This document shows positions 11,711 through 22,859 of a stretch of 64,000 nt of DNA, piece by piece. The DNA is taken from NCBI GenBank assembly GCA_000697665.1, contig KL197732.1, positions 54,189-118,188 of the forward strand, read 5' to 3'. Every line of letters starts with the position of its first letter. The stretch's first letter is position 1. A program made the translations under genes and the position numbers. The notes beneath the pieces are model-generated. The model did not search any database, had not been told where the DNA came from, and saw only the letters and a list, made by a program, of their open reading frames with translations. This DNA is from Jaapia argillacea MUCL 33604 (lineage: Eukaryota > Basidiomycota > Agaricomycetes > Jaapiales > Jaapiaceae).

Positions 11711-14200
11711 CACTCCACTTCAGGTACGCTCCAAACGCTTTATCCCCCCACTACGTGATGCGAAAATCCCGAAGTCTCGTCAGCTTTCTAATCCATCATT
11801 TCACGAAACCTCGGCGACCTTGGCTGATTGCATCGTCGCCGTGATTCGAGAACTACATCTCTTGCCGATCGTTCCTACCCCCCTTCCGCCGGCTCATACA
11901 ATACACGGGCCTTCCAAGACCTTTGTCAGGCAACGGCGTTTCCTTTCCTACGTGTCTTATTAGCTTTAGTTCTCCATGTCCCGTATCCTCTCGATACAGA
12001 ATCCATTGGCCTCCTCCCCACCCCACGCTTGCGAAACTGAATACTCAAGGGTCTACCCTGTCATTCCCATTTCTTAGGGCGGGGTTCTAGGCCCTCTCTG
12101 AGTACCCATTGGTGGCCGCACCTGCCAAACGGTGTCCCACGTCCATTTCCGTATTGAATGGGGGTGGATCCTCCATCGCGTAACCTATGCGGATCCTCCT
12201 TCGCTTAACGCCCCGCCAATGCAGACTAGGGGTTGTATCATAACCTAAACGCTGTCCATCCTAGATCGTGTTCTTGGTATTTGGGGGAGTGTTTATTGCT
12301 CGGTCATTAGTGAAGTTGATTGGATGGCGAAAGCTCTTACCCTTTCTCGTACCTATGGTCCACGACGATCTGACGTTTGATGTCAATTGGGGAAGGCCTC
12401 GCGATGGTATCGACGGTAAACATGAGGGTAAGCCGAGAACTATATACTAACCACTTGACCACGATGCTGGCTAGCTATATGCAGCACTCGAGATCAATGG
12501 GCTTTTACTTGCGGCGGAGGAGACAAAATGACCGTTAAGGTTGGAGGATTACGACACGGTTTGATGCTTATCCGCGAGCCTGCTTGATTTTAATGGGAGG
12601 GAGGCGCGGAAGGCCTAAAGTTAGAGGGGATGTGAATGAAGAGCTTGCTTGCCACCGTACTAGCAGAGAATTGTGGCGAATAATGGAAGGGGCGGAACAG
12701 AGTACCCATTATCAACGGCGAAGCAAAATCAATGACCTCACCTTGACCCCAGGTACGGCACGGCAGGTACACCAAGCACCCGCGCGTGCCCTTCACCAAA
12801 TTCAACCGATCGTACACACCATTCGATTGTGCTGGCGTTGCAACACTACCAGTCATTAGATGATCGAGTTACAGTGGCCTTGGAGTTCGAGAAAATGGGG
12901 GTGTTTCTCGATAGGCAGAAAGAGAAGCTCGATACGGATATACCGCGGTGTGTATTTCTCGAGGGGGACGATCTTGGGCGCGGCGAAAGTTCAAGCAGGG
13001 GGCGAGGATGGGAGTTTGAGGCGTTGGCGTTGTGAGAGAGGTCGGCTGTCGGCCCGTTCACCCGTGCGAAATCTCGGGTGCTTGAAGACGCCACCGCACT
13101 TAGTCCAGAACACAATTCTGACTCCTTTGGTTCAACGTGCAACGCTCCTGGATGCTACAACCTCCTGGCCCTACACCCGAATTTCCCTCCTCAAATCACT
13201 CGGCATACGTCCTGAAGGCCTGAAGACGGAATGATTTGATACCTAGGCGAGATATTATTGCTAATCGGGGTACAGAAAGCGACGAAAACTACGTGGATTT
13301 GATTCGTTCTACCCTTGACACTCGAGTGGTTTTCGATATCACACCACTTGGTAGCGTAGGGGGGTTGTTTGGTGCAGTGGAGGCTGCCCGTTCTCTGAGT
13401 GTATGGCTAGATCGCCTGCGATCGGTAGTTCATCTCTGTCTTGTCGTTCATCGCACTACTCTGTTGTCTCGCCCTCCTCGTGTCACCTTCAGCCTCGTCG
13501 CTCATCAAACTCATCTCCACATTTCAATGGGCATCATCCACCGTTTCCTTACCCACCAGGTGCACCATCCCTGATTCAGCCATCTGTCTAATAGACAGTC
13601 GACATGCGAGCGACGCCACGATATAATTAAACCTCTTCTGATTTTTGGACCCTGGGTATCGCTTTTCCACCCTGCACGATCCGCAACCTCTGGGAGTTGT
13701 AATCGAGTCTTACCTTGTTTTGATGTCGATATTGGTGTTCCACGGTTATCAAACCAACAATCGAACCATCCCTCTCTTTTGGCTACTTGGTGCTTTCGGG
13801 AAGCCGACGTTGCTAGCTCTTGCCGGTTGATTCTTCGCCATCGTCATCGCCATCGCCGGTACTTGCACTCAAAACACAAATCTGGCGCACCACTCATTCA
13901 TTTGGTGGCTATGGACATCACTAGAGTTGCTCGACAGCCTCTCGAACTCCTCGATGCAGTCATCTCGCTTGTACTTGTCCTGCCTCCCCCTTCATCCTTG
14001 AGGATTACTTTCTGTTTCTCGTAGTCAGCTTCGGTGCACCGTCGGTCAACCGTGGCTCCACAACCATTACCGGAGGCCTCCATCATCCCCCACCTGGTCC
14101 TGGAAATACCTCGGACTTGCCATCAAATTCCTCCCAACTTGAATCATTTCCGTCCATAGCCGTCCTATCATTAGCAAACTCCATCACCTGATCAATCGCA
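11711..14200. other. No supported gene
   Basis: Frames are short and low-complexity (Ser/Pro/His-rich). I find no consistent splice model, no transposon ends and no RNA gene. Confidence 0.45.
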
Positions 14201-14206
14201 ATCATC

Positions 14207-14212
14207 TATAAG
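14207..14212 (+). promoter_or_regulatory. TATA-like element of the aldo/keto reductase gene
   Basis: TATAAG lies about 60 nt upstream of the start codon in a CT-rich leader, a usual arrangement for fungal core promoters. Confidence 0.4.
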
Positions 14213-14270
14213 TCGGCTCGTTCTTCCTTGGCCATTTCCTTCTCATTTCTCTCGAGCTTGTTTTTGCACT

Positions 14271-15592
14271 ATGGCAGCCAATAACGGGATCAAGATGGCT
14301 GAGTATCGTCAGCTTGGAAAGTGTGGTTTACGGGTTTCCGTTCCTATCGTAAGTTATTACCTCATTTTTCGAATGGCTCGTTCACTCACTCTATGTCGTT
14401 TCATCCAGCTCGGAGCTATGAGTTTCGGTACAAAGAAATGGGCGGTAAGAATATGACTATGAAATAGCATAGATGATCGAGCTTATCACATCTTAATAGC
14501 CATGGGTCATCGAAGAGGACGAAGCTTTACCTCTCCTCAAGGCTGCTTGGGATCATGGGGTTACTACCATTGACACCGCGAACGTTTACTCTAACGGCGA
14601 GTCTGAAAAAATCATCGCCAAATTCATCGAAACGGTAGGTTCTCGTCTCCCTCGTATCTTCGCTTCATCCCTTCGAGCTCAAATTATGGCCCTCAGTACA
14701 ACATCCCCCGTAGCGAACTCATAATCGCCACCAAATGCATCGGACTCGTTTCTAGGGACCCCACAATCCGTACAGGTCTCCGTCCCGATCTTGCAAACCT
14801 TCGGGAATACGTGAACCAAGGTGGCCTTTCGCGCGGTGCGATCTTCAAACAAGTCGATGCGTCCCTTGAACGTCTCAGGACATCCTACATCGACCTTCTT
14901 CAGATTCACAGGTTTGATCCGAAAGTACCGGTCGAGGAGACGATGAAGGCGTTGCATGATGTGGTGGAGAGTGGGAAGGTTAGGTATATTGGGGCTAGTT
15001 CTATGCGGTGTTGGCAGTTTGCGTTGATGAATGAGGTTGCGGAGAAGAATGGGTGGACGAAATTTGTGAGCATGCAGGATGAATACTCGTTGCTGTATCG
15101 TGAGGATGTGAGTTTCTTTCCCCCTGCACTCCTCTCCATTTCGATGTTGAGGCATATTTTGTTTTTCAGGAACGAGAAATGCACGCATATTGTAACTACA
15201 ATGGGATCGGTATCATCCCTTGGGCACCCCTAGCAGCAGGAGCGCTCGCCCGACCTTTCGGCACCCAAACCACTCGCTCATCACTATCAGTAGCCCAGTA
15301 CAAAGATTCCGATAAACTGATCATCTCGCGCGTTGATGAGCTTGCAAAGAAGAAGGGTTGTACGATGGGCCAGATTGCGTTGGCTTGGACTCAAACGAAA
15401 GTGGCGAGTCCTATTGTTGGGTGTAGTTCTGCTGAGAGGTTGGAAGAGGCTATCGTGCAAGGCGTAGAGCTCACGAAGGAGGAGATTGTGTACCTTGAGG
15501 AACCGTGCGTTTGTCGATTTGGGTTGCGATGTCGATGCTGATTTCCCTTGACTCTCAGGTACGAACCCAAACCAATTCGTGGCCATGCATGA
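14271..15592 (+). CDS. Aldo/keto reductase (342 aa, 6 exons)
   Basis: Predicted NAD(P)H-dependent oxidoreductase of the aldo/keto reductase superfamily, which reduces aldehydes or ketones in the cytosol; the substrate cannot be told from sequence. Exons 14271-14348, 14409-14444, 14500-14634, 14697-15107, 15170-15504 and 15559-15592 join in frame (1029 nt). The catalytic tetrad is complete: Asp63 and Tyr68 in [13 protein letters not shown], Lys96 in IIATKC, His154 in LLQIHRFD. Other barrel landmarks are [37 protein letters not shown] and the cofactor-side [14 protein letters not shown]. The length fits the family, and the form resembles the fungal versiconal-reductase/YakC-like group. The gene appears intact. 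No biosynthetic cluster partner is visible nearby. Confidence 0.93.
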
Positions 15593-16206
15593 TCGGCCGA
15601 CCTCTTCGGTGATAGATATTAGATCGTTGCTGTAGCATAGAGGCGGCGTATCCATACGTTTTTCACTCATCTCCACTCCAGTTCGACGTTTATTGAGGAT
15701 TATTTCGGACCCGGTCATCCGGAGCGCGACGCCACCACGCTCAGCCTTGAAAGTGGGATTGAAATTCGACAGTTACATGTCTAATTCCACTCACCCTCGT
15801 CGAAATCAAGTCAATGACTAGTCTTCTCGCACCTCGTCAGGTCGTGACCGAAGATTTTTCTCGGGTTGTGATACCCAATATTCGGCTCGAGTTCCAGCAA
15901 GAGCTGCTCGACCTACTTTGCGGTGTCAGGTCCTACATCAGCAAACAAGACCGCCCAAAATCATAATCATCGTAAAGCTAGGTGTCTGTCCCATCCTGGC
16001 GACTGCTTTCGGGATTCGGAGCTTGGAAGGTGAAAAGCAGACGACGGACATTGCGGTTCAGAGGTCCGTATATCACCTAGTCGACGGAGAGGGAGCGGGG
16101 AACCGGACAGAAGAATCCTGGATTACACTAGGCGGTCAGTGGTCGGCCTCGGGCACTATTGATCACTAAGAATGACGGACCTCTTACGATGGACATGAGG
16201 CGAGTG
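15593..16206. other. No supported gene
   Basis: This is the 3' flank of the reductase gene and the left flank of the inverted-repeat element. Short frames only; no motif recognised. Confidence 0.5.
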
Positions 16207-16240
16207 CATCAGGAAAATCCCCAACTGAGAATTGTCGAAA
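16207..16240 (+). repeat. Left terminal inverted repeat
   Basis: Exact reverse complement of 18195-18228, opening CATCAGGAAAATCCCC. Confidence 0.85.
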
Positions 16241-18194
16241 TTTGTCGAAAATTAGTGACAATCGAGTGCTATTTCCTACCACCAGAGACAATCCTTGCCA
16301 ACCGATGACTCCAGACCATGATACATTCAATGACATTAGAATATGGCGACGAACGAAATTCAACGAGTGTGGGTCCTATATAATTAATATCTATGTAGAA
16401 AGTTCATAGTCGTGGCTTGTTTCAAAATGGCGTCGCATGTTCATTCATGGGGAGTAACAGGTGCGAATTCAGGGTGAAGTAATACACTACATGGAGATCG
16501 AAGAAAGGGACGGGACACAGACCTCATGCCATCACATTCGCAACAGATTGGGGGGTTTGGGGAGTAGCTTCTTACAGCACGACTCGTGTAATTGAAAGAC
16601 AACGCACATCCGAGCGACACGGTAACCTGGCCGAACAAAGGGACAAATTTCATCACTGGGGGTAATGAAATCATTGGAAGGACACTCATCCTCGATACCT
16701 GTGTCTCTCCCACCTTATCCCCCCCCAATTCACTAGCAGCATGTTGATACCCAATTCCTTCCCAAGTCGGATGCTCAAGGGTGGATAGCATTGCGGATGA
16801 AGATCTCGAGAGGATGAGTGTTGAAAGAGGGGGTTGTGAGGTGAGGTGTGATAGGATGAATCAGACTTCGAATGTAATTTAGCTGCCAGAGGGGTCCAAA
16901 TGCAGATGTGAGAACGGGAATGCTGGGTACAGTTGGTTCATGGTTTTGCGGTGGGGATCAACGAATCGCCGTGAGGTGTGGGGGATAGGATGAATTTGTA
17001 TTGTTCGAATGGAAGTCAGCTGCCAGACGACTAGCAGGAGAGTGGGAAAGCTGGGTACAGTCAACCTTGGTTGCGGGTGGGGCTCGAGGCTGCCAGGGTA
17101 AGACCAAGTGAGCGAGCGTCACGGCATGTGGGTTACAACCGATGTTCAGGCCAACTTCAAGACTGGAATTGGACTTGGGCGAATTTCGTCGTCAACGTCA
17201 CGTGCTTTAGGTTGAACTTCAAGTTTAAACTCAGCTCGCCTTTCACTAGCTTTCCTCCTCCCAATTTCTCCCCTCCACCCTCCTTCTCCGTCGTCGTCCT
17301 CGCCAGTATGTGTTGATCACCCTCCGTCAGTTTGGCTTCTGGCTGTGCGTTGACGTCTACTTACAACTGCATCACAAGCATGTGTTGGTTTGATTTCGAC
17401 AAGCCATGCTACGCGGCAGTCAACGCCCGAGTCGATCCCATGGTCAGACACGATTCCCGCACTGGGTTCGGACTATGTACGCCCTCTCCCCCTAGTCTAT
17501 CACCTTCGGTCTGGTTGATTTAGTGACACAGGTCCCCAACTGACAATTTCTTAGAGTACTCCCTGGTATGAGACCGACCCTTCCCTCCATATGCAGTATT
17601 CTCTCAGACACCACCTCTCGTCATCAAGGGATGGACTCCATTTCAGGGTATGTTCCACGTCCTGCCAGGAGCCTGTGGCCGAGTTAACCCATCAGCTCTG
17701 TAGTGACCCATAGACCCACCATCCCAAACCTTCCTGTATCGGAGGGTGTCAATCGCACCTTTTGCAACAGTCAGGTGGTGATTGGCTCCGAGTCTGGCAC
17801 CTCTCCCCCACTCCTTCCCCCTTGACCCATTGCTCACTTTCCACCTCATTTCCGGTGTTATTGTCAACGCCGATTCTTTGTCCTGTGATACCTCACCTGG
17901 TCGATGTAGATTCGGTGAAGGACAATTTTGAGGTGGTCGGCTCTTGTGTAGATTGGTAGCATATACATTCATTTGTAACCTATGTAGTTCACAATACATT
18001 TTTTTTGTAACGAACATCCTCCTGAAGAAATGTGATCCAAAAAACCAGTGAAAGAATGGATGCTAATTGAGAGAATATGGTGCCAATTGGCGAAAATTTG
18101 GCGACAATATGGCGACAAAGTTGACACTGTTTTCAACTTTGTACAATTGGCGAAAACGATGCCAATCTGCCAATTGTCGACAATTTTTGACAAT

Positions 18195-18228
18195 TTTCGA
18201 CAATTCTCAGTTGGGGATTTTCCTGATG
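18195..18228 (-). repeat. Right terminal inverted repeat
   Basis: Exact reverse complement of 16207-16240. A looser internal copy of the core (gtccccaactgacaattt) occurs near 17532. Confidence 0.85.
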
Positions 18229-18689
18229 TGTTCGATTGTAGAGATCTTAGCTGAATGTTTCGCGAGCGTTCGATCTATGCTCGTTCATTCGACTTAATTC
18301 GCCATTCGGGAGTTCATGTGCGACACTCGCTAATGAGACGAATTCTGTGTCAATGATCTATTGACCGAATGGATCAATTTCGTACGGAAAGCGAAGTGAA
18401 GTTGGTCAAAGTCCTGACTGACCTAATCCCGCAGACAAAGTCCATCACGCTCCAAGCAAGCTTCTCCTGCAAGCGTATGATAGCCTTACTCGCTCGACGG
18501 GAATATCATTAACCTGTTCCCAATCGTCCCACTGCGAAAATGGGATGACTGCCTGTGCAGTAGAGAATCCAGACCTCGTTCAAACCAGCAGTGTCCTTGG
18601 ATCTCATCAGTTCGAATCATTCCCATGTGAGATAATCTTGGGATTTAGTGAGCCGAAATCAGATCTGGTGGTTTAGTGACGTTGAACAT

Positions 18690-19945
18690 CTACTTTCGGG
18701 AAGTAAGCAGCGGAGGGCGAGCCGTGTGATTGGGTATTTTTTCGGACTCCCCTACCTCCTGGTCAGCCGATATTGGACGGATGGATACAACTGATGGAGA
18801 GTTGGGGTGGCGCTTTGGATCTCCTGCTGTTCCTCGGAATTGGAGGGAGATGGCGTATTGAATTGAAATTATTGGAGGGATGTTTTCGAAAGGGAGACGG
18901 AGAATTGTATTTGGACTAGGTCCAGATTGGCTATATCGTCTGCCATCAATCACGATCAATGGGTAGGTGAAGAGAATAAAGAGACGGACCTGGGACTGTA
19001 TGCTCTAATTTACCAGCACTCTGAGGTTGATCTCAAAGACTCGCATCCGTCGCGACGAACGTAGATCGCCAATGTTCCCAGGCCATTGAACTCGAGATGC
19101 TTGGTCAGGTTTAGCGAGGCTGCTGAGAGGTTTCAATTTTCATCCTGGGTAGTGTCGACGGCTCCATCTGTTGGAACGGGTGCTCGCGGGACCAACTGGA
19201 TATGCGAATTGTTGAGCGGGCTCAAAGGGCGAAAATGTTGATGTTTTTCTGAAATCAGTTCGTCGGTGGTTGGTTTCGAAGATAATGTCGAGATGGAGAC
19301 TCACCTACGTCGGATGCGACTGCTCTTTCTCAAATGTCGGTCACGAGTGCAACACATCAACTCTCGGTGATGACATGGACTTAGAAATCCAGTATATGGT
19401 ATTGTTTTCCACGGATAGCCAGCAGGAGGAACTGTCTCCTACATACCTGTGTATCCGAGTCACCACCTCGTCTTAAAAACGTAGTGCAAACCGAGGAGCT
19501 GGAGAGCGCGCCATTCGAGAGTCTCCTTCAAAGCCTTCGGACCCACCCCCATCCAAGGCCTTAAGCAAAACGGGCGAACCCCGCTTCTTCCTGTTTAAAC
19601 TCCCCAAACGAGTTCCAAACAGACGAACATCTTCATGGGGAAGTTTTGTTAATCCCAAGGGCATTGGTACATCTTGAGATGACCACAATTCTCGTCAACG
19701 CATCTTCAAGTTGTCCACATTTGAAAGTCGCAATAGAGGACGAGTGGTTTAATTGTAGACGGCAAGAGGAAGGGAGGGCCATTCGCAGAGTAAGCCCGTA
19801 CCCGCCAGTGATGAGTTCCAAGAAATGTAGGTAGGAGCAAGGTAGGAGAGAGCCCGTGTCCAACACGGGCAACACCAGTGAGGTTTCGGAGAAACAGACT
19901 CAAGTGGGGGACGTCCTTGAGCCGTAACGCCTTGATGCCGTCCAC
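18690..19945 (-). pseudogene. Degenerate F-box/LRR-like relic, copy D1
   Basis: Minus-strand pieces such as VDGIKALRLKDVPHLSLFLRNLTG (near 19940) and LPHEDVRLFGTRLGSLNRK (near 19635) look like leucine-rich F-box-associated sequence but lie in different frames. Nucleotide similarity to 23940-24160, 24660-24830 and 31340-31550 shows it is one of at least three diverged copies. The assignment to an F-box/LRR-like family is tentative. Confidence 0.35.
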
Positions 19946-20281
19946 AAAAACCCTTCCTCTTCACCTCCAAGCTCTGAAACGGTATTCTTGACATCATCTC
20001 AGCTGTATACTACACTCTGGCGTCATGGTGCTCCAAGATTCTTTACGAAAACTTGGAACTTCAAGTTGCCGTAGGCCGATTGATTTTCAGGTTAAGTTAC
20101 TAACTTCAGCGCTAGTAGTGTCAAGCAGCCTCAGGCTATAGACGAGCTATAGGCGCTGGGTCGCTGTGTTTGGCAGATCAATAGCAAAACTTTGATCTTC
20201 CGTGTGAGCGCCGTGCAGGCCGCCTCGTGTAGCATCTTGATCTCGCCCTTGACCTCGTTCTCCGACACAGTGCTGGTACTC

Positions 20282-21344
20282 ATGAGGGGTTCGGGCCTTT
20301 CATCCCAAATCGCCCTTGAGGAGTGCTCCTGGTAAGATCGTCAGTTGTGGACACTCATGTACCCCTTGAACACTCGTGTGCTTCCTGACACAGTATTCGT
20401 ATCTTGGTCATCGGAATGGTGACGGTTGTTTCATCCTTCTTCATGCGGTGTCTGATGCTTGAGCTCACAGACCGGAGTCGGGAAGTCGACCCTGATCAAT
20501 TGCGCCTTCAAAGCCAATATCGCAGTAAGATCTCCTGGTTCTTTCCATTGGTCCTACCAACCTAATGTGGTTCATTCACCATCAGAACGTATCTGATCGT
20601 CGAGCTAGTGTATCGAACATCGAAAATGAACTTATTCCTCCGGAAAACCCTCGGTTCATTCTCCACGATTCCCAAGGTCTCGAGACCGGTGAGGTTGACA
20701 ACTTGAACAAGATAAAGGATTTCGTCAAGCGTAGGATGGCCGAGCCTAAGGTTCAGGATAGGCTCCATGCCATCTGGTGAGTCCCTCTCCGGCATCCCAC
20801 GCCTTTCTTGATAGCTGTCTCGCAGGCTCTGCGTTGAGGTTCCCCGGGCGGGCGGGCGGTTATTCGAGGCTGGAACTGAGGAATCGCTCCGGCTCGGGGG
20901 GGATGAGTGTGAGTCACCATATCTGTTTGCTGCAGTGCCGTCGCTGATATATGCGTGCATCTCAGTGCCCGTTATTGTGGTGTTCACTAAGTGTGACCTG
21001 CTGCTCCTTCTGAAGCGTAACGAATTGAGGGGTAAACTTCCTGAGGTAGAGAGAACCCTTGCTGCAAAGAGACAGGCCGACGTATTTTTTGAAGAGCGTT
21101 GTAAAACACCTTTGATCCGGCTGGTACGAAACCCATCCTACGTGAGAGTTTCTTGTGCGTTTTGGTAGTCACGTCCACCTACTTCATCCCATTCGGCTGA
21201 TTTTTCTCTCGCATCTTAGATGACGATTATTCCTCGTTATCGCGGCTACTCGAAGTCACATCCAGCCTTGTGGTAAGTCGGCTTTGTTGAAGGGGACGTG
21301 TAGATTGTTTCATCCGATTGTTTCAGCCACTGCCCGACAAGTGA
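20282..21344 (+). pseudogene. Truncated GTPase-domain paralogue (about 220 aa remaining)
   Basis: Exons 20282-20331, 20394-20418, 20471-20524, 20586-20776, 20826-20908, 20966-21154, 21220-21272 and 21327-21344 reproduce, exon for exon, the GTPase part of the gene at 26497-29764; exons 2-5 have identical lengths. P-loop GMTGVGKST, switch motif DSQG and NKxD-type TKCD are kept. Beyond exon 7 the sequence decays. The spliced frame stops at PLPDK, and the homologous next segment (ATARQVSSSEAGA) has lost one base relative to the intact gene. No kinase domain follows. It is either a broken duplicate or a short GTPase-only protein. The promoter-proximal region (about 20010-20280) also resembles the region upstream of 29764, so the duplication included the control region. 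Confidence 0.65.
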
Positions 21345-22859
21345 GCTCCTCTGAAGCTGGAGCCATCTGTTGCGTGCGTGACCACTGCTGTATGGTGTTC
21401 TCCTTTGATCCTGACAGGTTCTTTGTAATCAGCGTTGGTATGACAAGTCCGGGATGACCTACGACGATATCGATATCCTGCCTCTTAAGATCCCGGGAGG
21501 ATCTTTGTCTATGAGTACCATCTAGTGACAGGCAATGCCAGACATGCCTCGACACTGTCCATCTCCTATATATCAACAACGCTCAACTTTCTCCTGTGTG
21601 GTGTCCCTTCTACGGTCAGGTCGGGGAGATCCAGTCTTGGTTCGTGCATCTTTGCTCCATATCCACTTGTACTTATCATCAACGGGGGCACCATCCTCAT
21701 CCTTACTCATTCCGATCATTCACCCTCTACAGAGACAGAGGTGGTTGTCCACACATCATGGACTATCTTTCAAATCATTGTCTTATTCGAGATCTCTCTA
21801 CGTCAACTGCGAGACTCCGTACTTTATATCACCACCCTACTCGATGCTCGATGATTCTGGATGCTTGAGTTGCATCGGGAACTGTATCGTTTTTCAGGCC
21901 GTTTGGATACAGGGGGGGGAGGTGCTACCGAGAGTGTACGTGCTGTTCGACGTCGAGAATTTCGATATTGGACTGGCCCTTGTAATTATCCGAATATTGT
22001 CTTGACATAATGTCCGTATATTGATTGTGTTGTTCCCTCCTGCTGTGAGATTGAAGCCGGGGTTCTCGAGCATATACCGTGTTCGCTAGACACTTTCAAG
22101 CCACGACACATTGTATTCGGATATCCAAACAACAGTTGTTTAATTCAGTTGGGATTTTAAGAGCTTAGGACAACGATGGTCGTGGCCGAACAATCATAGG
22201 TTATTTTAACGAACCTGAACCGTTCATGCAGCCCACCCACCACTGTCTTCGCAAACCTACAATGATGTCCTCCATAACTTGCTGGTGCTCGTCGTTAACC
22301 AAAGTCTTGTCCAAAGCGCCGAACTCGAGGGAAAGCTCTGTTAGTCATCGCTGATTCCAGAGACGACAAAATAGAGAACTTGAGCGCCGATGGATGCGGA
22401 ATTGGTCCGACTGGTTTGGACAGCTGGAAAAGGGTGAAGAATAGAGTTCGGCTTCGGAATACGATCCCGCCAACAGTAGTTTGGTAGGGGAGCGAGGAAG
22501 TGCCAACCAAACTTTGCATCCTATCCAGGGTAGATGGAGTGCTTCAATAGTGTTGGAATTCTTCGAATCGGCGGTCAGCAGTGAACGTCGCGTCGGCTTC
22601 ATTCTAGGTTCAGAGGTCAAAAGTTGAGAGGCCGACGGGGGATATTGGGGTTAAGAGATCTGTATATCCTCGACCAGCTTAACGTAGGAGGGAATGTATG
22701 GCGGGAGGGAAGTGTCCTAGATCACACACGATGGTCCACAGTTGACCTCGAGCGGTATTGGTCATGATAAGGATGACAGACCTGTTAAGACGGGTACGCA
22801 GGGTACACGCTCTCGTAGTTATTCCTCTACAACCTCGGCTACTCCGTCGTCGAAACCTA
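21345..22859. other. Decayed sequence, no supported gene
   Basis: The first part continues weak similarity to the GTPase-kinase gene. Around 22295-22620 there is weak similarity to the F-box/LRR-like relics. No frame can be assembled. Confidence 0.4.

Larger units (their letters stand above)
16207..18228. mobile_element. Non-autonomous DNA transposon with 34-bp TIRs (~2.0 kb)
   Basis: The two ends are perfect inverted repeats over 34 nt (16207-16240 and 18195-18228), opening CATCAGGAAAATCCCCAACT. Inside the right end, short motifs (aattgtcgaca, aattggcgaaaat, tggcgacaatat) recur at about 18085-18190, typical of subterminal repeats. The interior holds no frame with transposase features. A 2-bp duplication TG flanks the ends if they start at CATCAGG; if they start at CAGG the flanks are AT/AT. 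The superfamily is therefore undetermined. It could be a deletion derivative of a larger element. Confidence 0.75.

Noticed and set aside
11210-11963. Ser/Pro-rich plus-strand gene at 11210-11963
   Set aside because: Low-complexity overlapping frames; the protein-like pieces fall in different frames, so only a possible relic is reported.
17643-18017. Coding sequence inside the 34-bp TIR element
   Set aside because: 124-residue frame with no transposase motif, low support and no splice partners.
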